From positions 62,001 to 126,000 of the forward strand of contig DYJC01000004.1 of NCBI GenBank assembly GCA_020723305.1: a DNA stretch of 64,000 nucleotides, read 5' to 3'. Positions 55,519 through 63,280 of this stretch are shown here, one piece after another. Below the pieces are notes generated by a model. That model had not been told where the DNA came from, did no database searches, and worked only from the letters and a program-made list of their open reading frames with translations. The stretch comes from Desulfosudis oleivorans (GTDB lineage Bacteria; Desulfobacterota; Desulfobacteria; Desulfobacterales; SURF-7). The position numbers and the translations under genes are program-made. The first letter of the stretch is position 1. Each line of letters begins with the position of its first letter.

Positions 55519-56569
55519 AAATCATTCTTGCCGCTTCAATATTTCGGTCATTTCCGGTTGCAATAAGATCCGCATAGACGAGCAGCGGCGGTGCAATACC
55601 TTCATAATTCCATGGGCAATCAAACGCCCAGAATTTTTTCAATACTTCCACATTCCCGGTCACGTCTTTTGCTAATTGATGCGTTAAAAGGAATTGATTG
55701 ACTTCCTCAGTGGCGTACACGGTTATGGTTTCGGGCTTAAGGTAATCCATTAAAAAAGCGGCTGCTGACTCTGCGCCAAGCAGAGCATTTGTATTCCGCC
55801 AATCAATATTTTTCCACCATTCGGTTTTTTTTGTTCCATATTTTCCCAAATATAACCTGGGTCTGAGTTCTCTCGCATAATATTCAACCCACGTATCCAG
55901 AAGTTTTACCGTATTGATCAGTTTGCGACCATGCTTCCCTCTGTCAGCCAGATAATTCTGCTGTTTCAAATCGTTCATGACCCAGCCGACCGTTCCCTGG
56001 GCAACTTGGGTCGCTTTTACGATATCCCGGTACGGTGCTTTCACCAGTTCGGGCCTGCAAAGCAGCGCAAAAACAACCCGTAATCCAGTGGGCCGAAATG
56101 CCCGGCCCATCGTTTTTTTTTCCGGAACATCCAATTTTTTTCTGCCGGTGATGTAAATATATATAGGAGGGTTATTAATATATGCATTTCCCGCGGTATC
56201 CATAAATGCAATGCCCATTGTTTTCAAACGTTCTGACATCTGAGGATTTACATGCCGGGTAACCAGTATTCCGATTTCTTCAAAACGGCATATCCTCTCT
56301 GCTATATATCCCAGCGTTGCGTTGGTAAGCGTGCCTTTTATTTCGACATGATACTTTTTTATCTCTCCTCCGGGCGCATTGATCTGCACTAAGGCATCCG
56401 GTCGATTTTCTCCGGCAGGTTCAACTTCCAGTACCTGTAGATTGCATCCGGTTGTCTCTTCAAATGCCTGTTTTGCCGCATCCAGAATTAGCCTTTTGCC
56501 CGTGACACGGTGATTGATAATTTCCTTTGCTTTCATCTCTTTGGGTCCATAGGAACTATTCTTGTACAT
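55481..56569 (-). CDS. AbiEi-family antitoxin (type IV toxin-antitoxin)
   Basis: This 362-residue partner of the toxin gene has an N-terminal nuclease-like domain (about 20-150, with a VEIKGTLTNATLGYIA stretch reminiscent of a PD-(D/E)xK core) and a winged helix (about 165-225). The AbiEi-type C-terminal domain (about 240-360) includes WWKNIDWRNTNALLGAESAA. In known AbiE systems the antitoxin represses the operon by binding inverted repeats at the promoter. Here four TGTACA boxes lie over the start. The annotated ATG is inside the first box and lacks a ribosome site; an ATG at 56536 is the alternative start. The overlap with the toxin gene implies coupled translation. Confidence 0.85.
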   Translation of the reverse strand: MYKNSSYGPKEMKAKEIINHRVTGKRLILDAAKQAFEETTGCNLQVLEVEPAGENRPDALVQINAPGGEIKKYHVEIKGTLTNATLGYIAERICRFEEIGILVTRHVNPQMSERLKTMGIAFMDTAGNAYINNPPIYIYITGRKKLDVPEKKTMGRAFRPTGLRVVFALLCRPELVKAPYRDIVKATQVAQGTVGWVMNDLKQQNYLADRGKHGRKLINTVKLLDTWVEYYARELRPRLYLGKYGTKKTEWWKNIDWRNTNALLGAESAAAFLMDYLKPETITVYATEEVNQFLLTHQLAKDVTGNVEVLKKFWAFDCPWNYEGIAPPLLVYADLIATGNDRNIEAARMIYDKFIHRFIEEL

Positions 56570-56615
56570 TTTTTATCGTTGTACACGATTAATGTACAAA
56601 AGTAAATAGTGTACA
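56563..56615. promoter_or_regulatory. Four-box TGTACA operator/promoter of the AbiE pair
   Basis: TGTACA occurs at 56563-56568, 56580-56585, 56593-56598 and 56610-56615. The start-to-start spacings are 17, 13 and 17, giving a dyad centred at about 56589. On the minus strand TTTACT/TACAAC and TTGTAC/GATAAA pairs could be the promoter inside the boxes. It is probably bound by the AbiEi antitoxin. Confidence 0.7.
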
Positions 56616-56706
56616 TCGAAATGCCGAAAAATACCTTCACTCATTATAACATCGCTGGCGGTTTTGATACATTTCGCCCCCCCGTCCGCAAGTTACAAGA
56701 TGACTG

Positions 56707-57621
56707 TTACTCCTCTTCAAAATAATCAATATCGATTTTATAAAGCACAAAGTTCGCAACAGGAGTCACACCAAGTTGATGTTCCACCATCAGCTTGGCA
56801 AGCTGGTCACCATCGATCAAAATAATTCTTTTTTCAATTTTTCTGATGTATTCTTGGGCATCATTTGTAAATCTTGAGGTGGTAATAAGAACTCCTTTTT
56901 TGGCACGAAACCCTTCCAGACTTCCGGCAAAGGCCTGAACAACCGGTCGCCCAACACTGGCTTCCCATCGTTTTGCCTGAATACAAATCACATCCAGCCC
57001 CAAACGGTCCTCATTGATAATTCCGTCAATGCCGCCATCTCCTGAGCAACCGATTGTTCTGCCGGCATCTTCTCTCGAACCTCCATATCCCATTTTCACA
57101 AGTAGGTCGACAACCAGGCTCTCAAAAAACGCAGGCGGTGCTGATTTGATCCTTTCAAGAAGTTCTCCCTCAAACTGCTTCCGGATACTTTGGTGAACCC
57201 TTCCCAATAATTCTTCCGGGGTTTCATTTTCGGCTTCCGATTGTTGAGAATCATCTTCTACGAAATTTGAAGAATGCCGAACCGTATGGAATTCTACAAA
57301 TTCAGGATATTGTTTCAGGAATCTTACATTTAATTTTTCCGGTGGATTCTTCAAAATTTCTCGACCGCGATCCGTAATCCGGAATTTCCCCCGAGCCGGG
57401 GATTCAATAAAACCTGCTTTCTTTAAATAGGTTCTTGCCCAACCAATTCTGTTTTTATAAATGAGCTGTTTACCGGACGGCAACATTTCTGATCGATCTT
57501 CTTCAGAAAGCCCCAAATCATCTGCTAAAATTAAATATAGATCCGACAGGTTCTGCTCCTTTCCATTTCCTAAACGCTTTAAAAACGGCATAAACCATGT
57601 TTGGAAACCAGGTACTGACAT
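56707..57621 (-). CDS. mrr: Mrr-type restriction endonuclease
   Basis: This protein of about 304 residues is the size of E. coli Mrr. The N-terminal winged-helix domain (about 1-100) contains MLPSGKQLIYKNRIGWARTYLKKAGFIESP. The C-terminal PD-(D/E)xK-like catalytic domain (about 150-285) contains the catalytic aspartate in GDGGIDGII (about 192-200) and QAKRW (about 217-221). Mrr enzymes cut methylated or stress-exposed DNA. The ATG at 57621 is chosen because GAGGAG lies about nine bases upstream and MSVPGFQTWF aligns with the family start. A GTG at 57705, overlapping the upstream stop, is the alternative. It is the last gene of the four-gene operon. Confidence 0.9.
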   Translation of the reverse strand: MSVPGFQTWFMPFLKRLGNGKEQNLSDLYLILADDLGLSEEDRSEMLPSGKQLIYKNRIGWARTYLKKAGFIESPARGKFRITDRGREILKNPPEKLNVRFLKQYPEFVEFHTVRHSSNFVEDDSQQSEAENETPEELLGRVHQSIRKQFEGELLERIKSAPPAFFESLVVDLLVKMGYGGSREDAGRTIGCSGDGGIDGIINEDRLGLDVICIQAKRWEASVGRPVVQAFAGSLEGFRAKKGVLITTSRFTNDAQEYIRKIEKRIILIDGDQLAKLMVEHQLGVTPVANFVLYKIDIDYFEEE

Positions 57622-57701
57622 TATGTTCGCTCCTCTGCTGTGCTCGTATATATAATCAAAATAGTTCTTTTCAGATTTTACAGACTCCACAACGCCAGGC
57701 T

Positions 57702-59330
57702 TCACTGAAACATATGTAACTTTGTTTTATACTCTTCCATATGTTTCTTGAAGAAAGCTTTCCCAACACTTGTCGATTGATAGACTCCGGTTTGCTTCGT
57801 TATCAATCCAAGATTTGTTATCAATTGAATGTAGGTAAATATTTTATTACTGGTTCTATTCGGCTCCATGGACTTCAACAATTCAAATCCGGTTGGCTCG
57901 GCTTTTGTATATCTGAAAGTAAAATTGCCTGTCTGCATCCATTTTTCCTGGGAAACACCCAAATGAAGTTTTAAAGAGAAATTCTGAATAATTTTATTTA
58001 AAGCCATACTCACCGGCTGATCGCGCCACTTACTTATCATTTTGTCTATAAGATGAAACGAATGTTTGACACTATATGGTGGCCGATAATGCCAGTAATG
58101 AACCGCTTTCTGGCTTTTTAATTTTTTTAAATCTGAGAATCTGCAATACAAAAGTAGTAACAATATGATTGCACTGTGAACCAGATTATAATCAAAGGCT
58201 TTTTTCTTTTTAGAAAGGTTCTCGATTTGCATTGCAAGATCGGCTTCGTCAACTTTGTATCGATTACACATTTCTGAAACATTATTAATAAATTGTTCTA
58301 AAGTATCATCATTTTTGATAATTTTGGCAAACTGTTTCTCTTTGCTTTCATGGTACTGGAACCGGGAAAAGTTTTTAATCACATCTGCACTGAATTCATG
58401 AAAGTCACCTTTGTCGCTTTTAAATGAAGAAATATATTTACAGAAAGATGAAAGAATGGCCTCAATCGCGATCTGGTAATAGCGCCTGGCTTCAATAAGC
58501 ATCCAGCCCTCGGTATTATCGATGAGTGCTTTCGGTGGATCATAATCCCCTCTCCACAGGTTGATCAGCAAATCGTCAGGGTTTTTGATTTCGAGTTTTT
58601 GCACAGCGTCCAAAATAAACAATGTCGTATGAACCCGCTGTGATTTTTCACTGGAGACTTTGACCGGTCCGACACTCTGTTCAATGATTTCAATGAGCAC
58701 ATGCTGCTCTTCTTGGGGCATTATCTCCAGTGAAAACGCATCCTCCATCTCTTTCAACAGGCCCCATTTTATTTTTTCCGACTTCGGTGAGACCAGAAGG
58801 TTATATCCTTTATAATTCCTGATACTTTTATCAAAAATCTCAGAAAGTCTTTGGCCATACTTCAAAATAGAATACTCATGGCCATCTCTTCTTACGATAT
58901 TCAAAGAACCTATCGAAGGTGAATATTGCACAGCAGAATATGATGTGACTTTTCGCTCCCGGCTGTATATAGTAACCTCAGTATCAAAATCAAAATTTTT
59001 GATCTCATCAGCGGTATACGGTATTTTAGATATACCGGGCATGCCGGTTATATTCGGATTTCGGTGTTTATTGGATATTATCAACGCTGTCTCAAGCTTC
59101 ATCAAATACCACCAGGGATCTTCCCCTTTATTCCCCCTGCCTATATTCAGCTCAAGCATTTTAAAAGCCCATGCCCAAAACGAATAATATCGAACCATGC
59201 GGGTAGCATTTGTAAAAGACGGAAGGCACTTATCAGCCATATACTGCACAAAGGACTGTTGACCGAGAAAATCCCTTCCAGCCGGTTCTTCCTGCAAAAA
59301 CTTATTGGGAGCGGGAAAGCTATTGCCCAT
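57702..59330 (-). CDS. Unrecognised 542-residue protein of the Mrr/PLD operon
   Basis: This soluble protein has no signal or membrane segment. The N-terminus reads GQQSFVQYMADKCLPSFTNA followed by TRMVRYYSFWAWAFKMLE. The pattern (a conserved Arg-Tyr-Tyr-Ser-Phe with surrounding Trp) is one I associate with several uncharacterised defence-island proteins but cannot name. The middle is helical. The last 110 residues (about 430-540) look like a winged-helix with a TNLGLITKQTG wing and strong charge. It lies nine bases after the PLD gene, with AAGGA before its ATG, and ends at the Mrr gene. It may be the DNA- or partner-recognition subunit (inference). Confidence 0.65.
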   Translation of the reverse strand: MGNSFPAPNKFLQEEPAGRDFLGQQSFVQYMADKCLPSFTNATRMVRYYSFWAWAFKMLELNIGRGNKGEDPWWYLMKLETALIISNKHRNPNITGMPGISKIPYTADEIKNFDFDTEVTIYSRERKVTSYSAVQYSPSIGSLNIVRRDGHEYSILKYGQRLSEIFDKSIRNYKGYNLLVSPKSEKIKWGLLKEMEDAFSLEIMPQEEQHVLIEIIEQSVGPVKVSSEKSQRVHTTLFILDAVQKLEIKNPDDLLINLWRGDYDPPKALIDNTEGWMLIEARRYYQIAIEAILSSFCKYISSFKSDKGDFHEFSADVIKNFSRFQYHESKEKQFAKIIKNDDTLEQFINNVSEMCNRYKVDEADLAMQIENLSKKKKAFDYNLVHSAIILLLLLYCRFSDLKKLKSQKAVHYWHYRPPYSVKHSFHLIDKMISKWRDQPVSMALNKIIQNFSLKLHLGVSQEKWMQTGNFTFRYTKAEPTGFELLKSMEPNRTSNKIFTYIQLITNLGLITKQTGVYQSTSVGKAFFKKHMEEYKTKLHMFQ

Positions 59331-59339
59331 TAGAGTTCC

Positions 59340-62165
59340 TTAAATATCCATTGCCCATTCTTTATCTTGAGCCCTTTTAAAAACGTATTGTTCGTACTTA
59401 TCCTCCGGAATAACTATCACCTCACACCTTGGGCATTCGATTGTTTTATACTGCTTCAATCCTGTAAATACCTCTATGTTGAATTCATGACCACATTTTG
59501 GACAAAGGGCATACTGAAGTTTGTTTTTTAATTCAGATATTCCGACCACCCGATTCTTGTCATATATCTTTGGGTTGAAATGTTTACCCAGGTCATCTTT
59601 TCCATCCGCTAAACACTTATCCATCATGAATGAAGCAATTTTCTTCCTTTTTTCATGCTCCTCATATTTGTCTCGACCTGTCACATATGGTCGATCATAT
59701 CTTTCCAGCGCAATAGTATGATATTTTTGTGCCTGCTCCCAGTATAAAAATTTGATATGTTTCTTGTATTTCTCTCCAAGATCTTTCTGCTTTTCTTTAT
59801 ATCGGGTTATGTTTAATAACATCGTATCCAGTTCTTCAACATTGAATAATAGGTTGTTCCTTTCACTATTGAAACGACCCGAACTTTCTAAAAACACATG
59901 CATATTATTCTTTATCGTTTCCATACCAAACAGGTTATTAAGTTCTTCTACGGCGCAAAAAAATACTTTCTTATTCGCAAGCCGTTGCTCCAAATTTAAA
60001 TACCAAAATTCGATTAGACAGTTCGTCATTTCAGGCAAAAGTTCATTAACAGAAAGCGCCTCCTTGAGATAGTCTGTATCGAAACCGAATGTTTCTTTCA
60101 TTGTTGGATATTTTTCCCAGAACCATATGAGTATCGGGGCAATTTCATTTATATACTTTTGAATATTTGTAAAACTGTCTGAAAATTTTGACTGGGTCGC
60201 CATCTCTAAACGGATAAACCGAATAAACTTTAGGCAAAAAGCTATCATATTTAACAATGCCTCAAAACGTGACATACCTTCCTTTTTTATGTCTTCATTA
60301 CTGCTACGTAGACATTCATCAAAAATAGGTCCTACCTTTTTAGCAAAGATGGAACTCAAATCAGGTATCTGGTCTATAATTTCCTGCTTTCTTGATTCTG
60401 CCCTATCATCTTCCTGTGATTCATCTATCGTTTTTGACCTTTTCGCTTTCTTATCGTCCGGTTCTGCACTTGCGGGTACGCTGTCACCATTTTCTTCATT
60501 ATTGTCTTCATCCGTATCAATGTCGGTAAACCCTTTTTCTATTATTTTTTTTATGGCAGAACCCATATCAATCATATCGTATAAGCTGATCTCACCTTCA
60601 AAAATATTGATTTTTTCATCAACGCTGCGGATACCTGCAATGGTGGGAACCTGAAAAGAACCTGCTTTATCTTTTTTGGCTTTGACACGTTTTTCACCGC
60701 TTGGGCGATTAACAGATAAATAAGGGAGATTGGATGATATAAAATCAATTATCTCCAATGCCTGGTTCCACCCATCCGGGTTATTATTCTGCAATTGATT
60801 TATCGCCTGCTCCAGTTTACGGATTTTAGCCGATTTCTTCAGGTTATGCATCTGCATAACCCAAGCCCACCCTTTTTTTACAACAGGAGATTCAATACTT
60901 ATTTCGACCCGGAATGGATCATCACCGATGAGATCTTTAACCTCCGGGTCTATATAAAAATTGAATTCACTATTGTTCCCAAGGTGATGCAATTCAATTT
61001 CTACGTCCTCTCCATCCTTTATTAATATCTTTGCGGAAGCTTTCAAAATTGTCTCAGGAAATTTATCAACCGGAGTGATTGTGACGACATCATAATTGAT
61101 AACTGCACTGAAATATAAAACTCCGATATCTTTTTCCGGTTTCTTTTTAGGTGCGATAAATTTCCAATAATTTTTCTTTATCAGCTTTTTCGGATAGTAA
61201 ATGCGCCATAATGTTTCAGCATATTCTCTTGAAACATTTTTTCGCAATACACATGTTTCCCAGTTCCCATCCTTGGCAGAAGACATCAGACCCGGCCAGG
61301 TGCAATTCGCAGACCCGGTACAAGCATAAATAGTATTTTTTGCATACAATAAATATACTTTGGCGTGCATGAATCGTTTTGATTGCTCTTCGGGCTGCTC
61401 AGAATAGTAAATATTATAATGTCCGGGGATTTCTTCCAGGTTTACTTTTTCGTCATCCTTATTACACAATAATTCAATATCCGGGTTGCCAAACATTTCA
61501 GCAAAGCTTTTCAGTGCACCCATATTTTGATCATAATAAGGAGAAATTATTTTAATTTTTTGAATTTTTTCTGTTTGTTCTGCAAGCTGATGCGCGATGG
61601 AGTCTTTAAAATTGTGAAGAAAAGTCACGGGCGGATTGCTATTTATCGTGACGTTTTCCAAACAGCTTCTAAATTTCAGCAGATTATTCGTAAACTGACT
61701 GGCGTTAACCTGCCGTTCCAATTCATCCCAGAAGGTTCTCAGATTTTCTCTTGTTGATGTTCCCATCTCACCATGGTTATTTTTTTCAACCGCATCCATA
61801 TTTAAACACATTCCCGAGTAGGTGAAATTTGCACCTCCGACATACAGAAAAAAATCATTATGTTGACCAATAACCGCAAATATCTTGGGATGGAAAGCAT
61901 AGGGCTTATCATTAACTTGATAGAGATAATATTCCGTGCCAACTCCGCTTAACGAAAAAGCTTCATACGAAGATTCAGCTAACCCTGTGGATGACGATAC
62001 AATCGTTATTTTGGTATCAAAACTCTTTTTTAATTTCGTAAGAAGTTTTTGTTCTAAATATCCAAGCCCCAATGTATATGAACAAATCAGGAGCTCCTTT
62101 GGCTTGGTCTCCGTATATGCCTTAAATAAATTTACAGCGGCTATTTTATTTCCAAAATCTTGCAT
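59340..62165 (-). CDS. Large protein with two HKD (phospholipase-D-like) motifs and Zn-ribbon
   Basis: This 941-residue protein has a first HKD-type half with HPKIF near 92 and GGANFTYSG near 110. A second has HAKVYLLYAKN near 265 and GSANCTWPG near 285, so one protein can form the whole two-site active centre of a PLD nuclease. A beta-rich domain follows (about 340-460). Then comes an acidic linker of Asp/Glu/Asn (about 535-590), a long helical region (about 620-860) and a C-terminal zinc ribbon with CPKC near 885 and CPRC near 911. PLD-type nucleases cleave DNA or RNA without metal. No helicase is fused. It is the second gene of the operon, 64 bases after the HEPN/Zn-ribbon gene. The size and domain mix are unusual. 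Confidence 0.8.
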   Translation of the reverse strand: MQDFGNKIAAVNLFKAYTETKPKELLICSYTLGLGYLEQKLLTKLKKSFDTKITIVSSSTGLAESSYEAFSLSGVGTEYYLYQVNDKPYAFHPKIFAVIGQHNDFFLYVGGANFTYSGMCLNMDAVEKNNHGEMGTSTRENLRTFWDELERQVNASQFTNNLLKFRSCLENVTINSNPPVTFLHNFKDSIAHQLAEQTEKIQKIKIISPYYDQNMGALKSFAEMFGNPDIELLCNKDDEKVNLEEIPGHYNIYYSEQPEEQSKRFMHAKVYLLYAKNTIYACTGSANCTWPGLMSSAKDGNWETCVLRKNVSREYAETLWRIYYPKKLIKKNYWKFIAPKKKPEKDIGVLYFSAVINYDVVTITPVDKFPETILKASAKILIKDGEDVEIELHHLGNNSEFNFYIDPEVKDLIGDDPFRVEISIESPVVKKGWAWVMQMHNLKKSAKIRKLEQAINQLQNNNPDGWNQALEIIDFISSNLPYLSVNRPSGEKRVKAKKDKAGSFQVPTIAGIRSVDEKINIFEGEISLYDMIDMGSAIKKIIEKGFTDIDTDEDNNEENGDSVPASAEPDDKKAKRSKTIDESQEDDRAESRKQEIIDQIPDLSSIFAKKVGPIFDECLRSSNEDIKKEGMSRFEALLNMIAFCLKFIRFIRLEMATQSKFSDSFTNIQKYINEIAPILIWFWEKYPTMKETFGFDTDYLKEALSVNELLPEMTNCLIEFWYLNLEQRLANKKVFFCAVEELNNLFGMETIKNNMHVFLESSGRFNSERNNLLFNVEELDTMLLNITRYKEKQKDLGEKYKKHIKFLYWEQAQKYHTIALERYDRPYVTGRDKYEEHEKRKKIASFMMDKCLADGKDDLGKHFNPKIYDKNRVVGISELKNKLQYALCPKCGHEFNIEVFTGLKQYKTIECPRCEVIVIPEDKYEQYVFKRAQDKEWAMDI

Positions 62166-62229
62166 TACGGTTCCTGATGTTTAAAAATAGACATAGATCT
62201 TGATGAAAATGATACCCATCCAAAAACGA

Positions 62230-63096
62230 TTACCATTCTTGGGACGGAATCATCACCCCGCAGTGAAAACAGATCGCAGCAGGATCAGGTGGCGCTGTAC
62301 TACCATCTTCAAACTGGTATAACGCTTCATATTCACACTCGGGACATTCAAATATAAATGGATCATTCCATCTATCCTTTTCATGGTAACGATGATACCC
62401 TTCCTTAAGAATAATCCATTTTTCCATGGCTGATTTCCAATCCAGATCAGCTTTACAAAAAAGACATTCACAAGTTTCACCCTTAAGGATTAGTGCGTCC
62501 TGAAAGCATATTGGGCAATCGATGATAGTGTACGGGTATCGCTCCGCCTTTATTTTCCGTAATTCCGGCTGAATGGATTTGACTCTCTCAGAAATAAACC
62601 CTTCATGTGCAATCATCTTGTCTTTTATTTTTTCGAATAGTTTTTCCGCTGTATGATCACTATCTAAATCGATATGTGAAACAGTAAAATCCAAAATGAA
62701 CCCCCAGGCTGCAACCAGCCTGGATATTACCGCAGGCTTTGAAAGTGATATTTGGAAATGCTCCAATTTGTTCCGTTCATTTCGAATTGCATCCAGCACC
62801 TCGAAATGATCACCTATATCGATTTCACATTTTTCTTTTAACCTTTCTAATGCTTTATCAAATTTTACGGAATAGAATTCTCCAGAATGAAGTGCTTTCT
62901 TATTGGCCTTATTCATATTATGAAAAATCAAGGCCCAATCTTCATCCATCAACCTCTTTTTTAATAACAGTTCGATTCCGCTCCATAGATGGACAAGTCC
63001 ATATTTAATCTGTTTCTTGGATGGCTTTTTGCCTTGAAGCTGTTGGACAGCATCTAAAATGTAATCAAAGGCATTTTCGAGCAGATTAAAGTCCAT
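62230..63096 (-). CDS. HEPN-like protein with C-terminal zinc ribbons
   Basis: This 288-residue protein has a helical N-terminal half (about 1-165) that resembles HEPN domains: LVHLWSGIELLLKKRLMDEDW, then ERNKLEHF near 110, where R-x4-H matches the HEPN RNase active-site motif. The C-terminal half carries cysteine pairs: CPIC near 193, CECLFC near 206, CPEC near 250 and CFHC near 278. These suggest two or more zinc ribbons that could bind nucleic acid. It leads the four-gene operon (HEPN, PLD, unknown, Mrr). A minus-strand TATAAT (63181-63186) is a weak promoter candidate. A toxin-like RNA cleavage role is inferred. Confidence 0.75.
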   Translation of the reverse strand: MDFNLLENAFDYILDAVQQLQGKKPSKKQIKYGLVHLWSGIELLLKKRLMDEDWALIFHNMNKANKKALHSGEFYSVKFDKALERLKEKCEIDIGDHFEVLDAIRNERNKLEHFQISLSKPAVISRLVAAWGFILDFTVSHIDLDSDHTAEKLFEKIKDKMIAHEGFISERVKSIQPELRKIKAERYPYTIIDCPICFQDALILKGETCECLFCKADLDWKSAMEKWIILKEGYHRYHEKDRWNDPFIFECPECEYEALYQFEDGSTAPPDPAAICFHCGVMIPSQEW

Positions 63097-63280
63097 GGCT
63101 TTGTAATAAAAAATTTTCTTTGAATAAAGTTTTTTTTAGCGCTCGCGATAAACAATAACCAGTTAGTACAACAGTCCCATATTATAAGTTTCAATATCAG
63201 ATGCTTTCCCCGAGCTTAATATTGAATTTTTTACCTAACATCTTTATGGATACATCCTTTTCAGATCTGTCAAGATTTCA

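Noticed and set aside
53414-63096. Interpretation of the whole island as a prophage or integrative element
   Set aside because: No integrase, structural gene or direct-repeat attachment sites were seen at its borders; it looks like a chromosomal defence island.
62230-63096. Treating the Dpd system (which has a PLD protein) as the explanation of the four-gene operon
   Set aside because: No DpdA-like transglycosylase or other Dpd proteins are present, and the PLD protein is far larger with a zinc ribbon.
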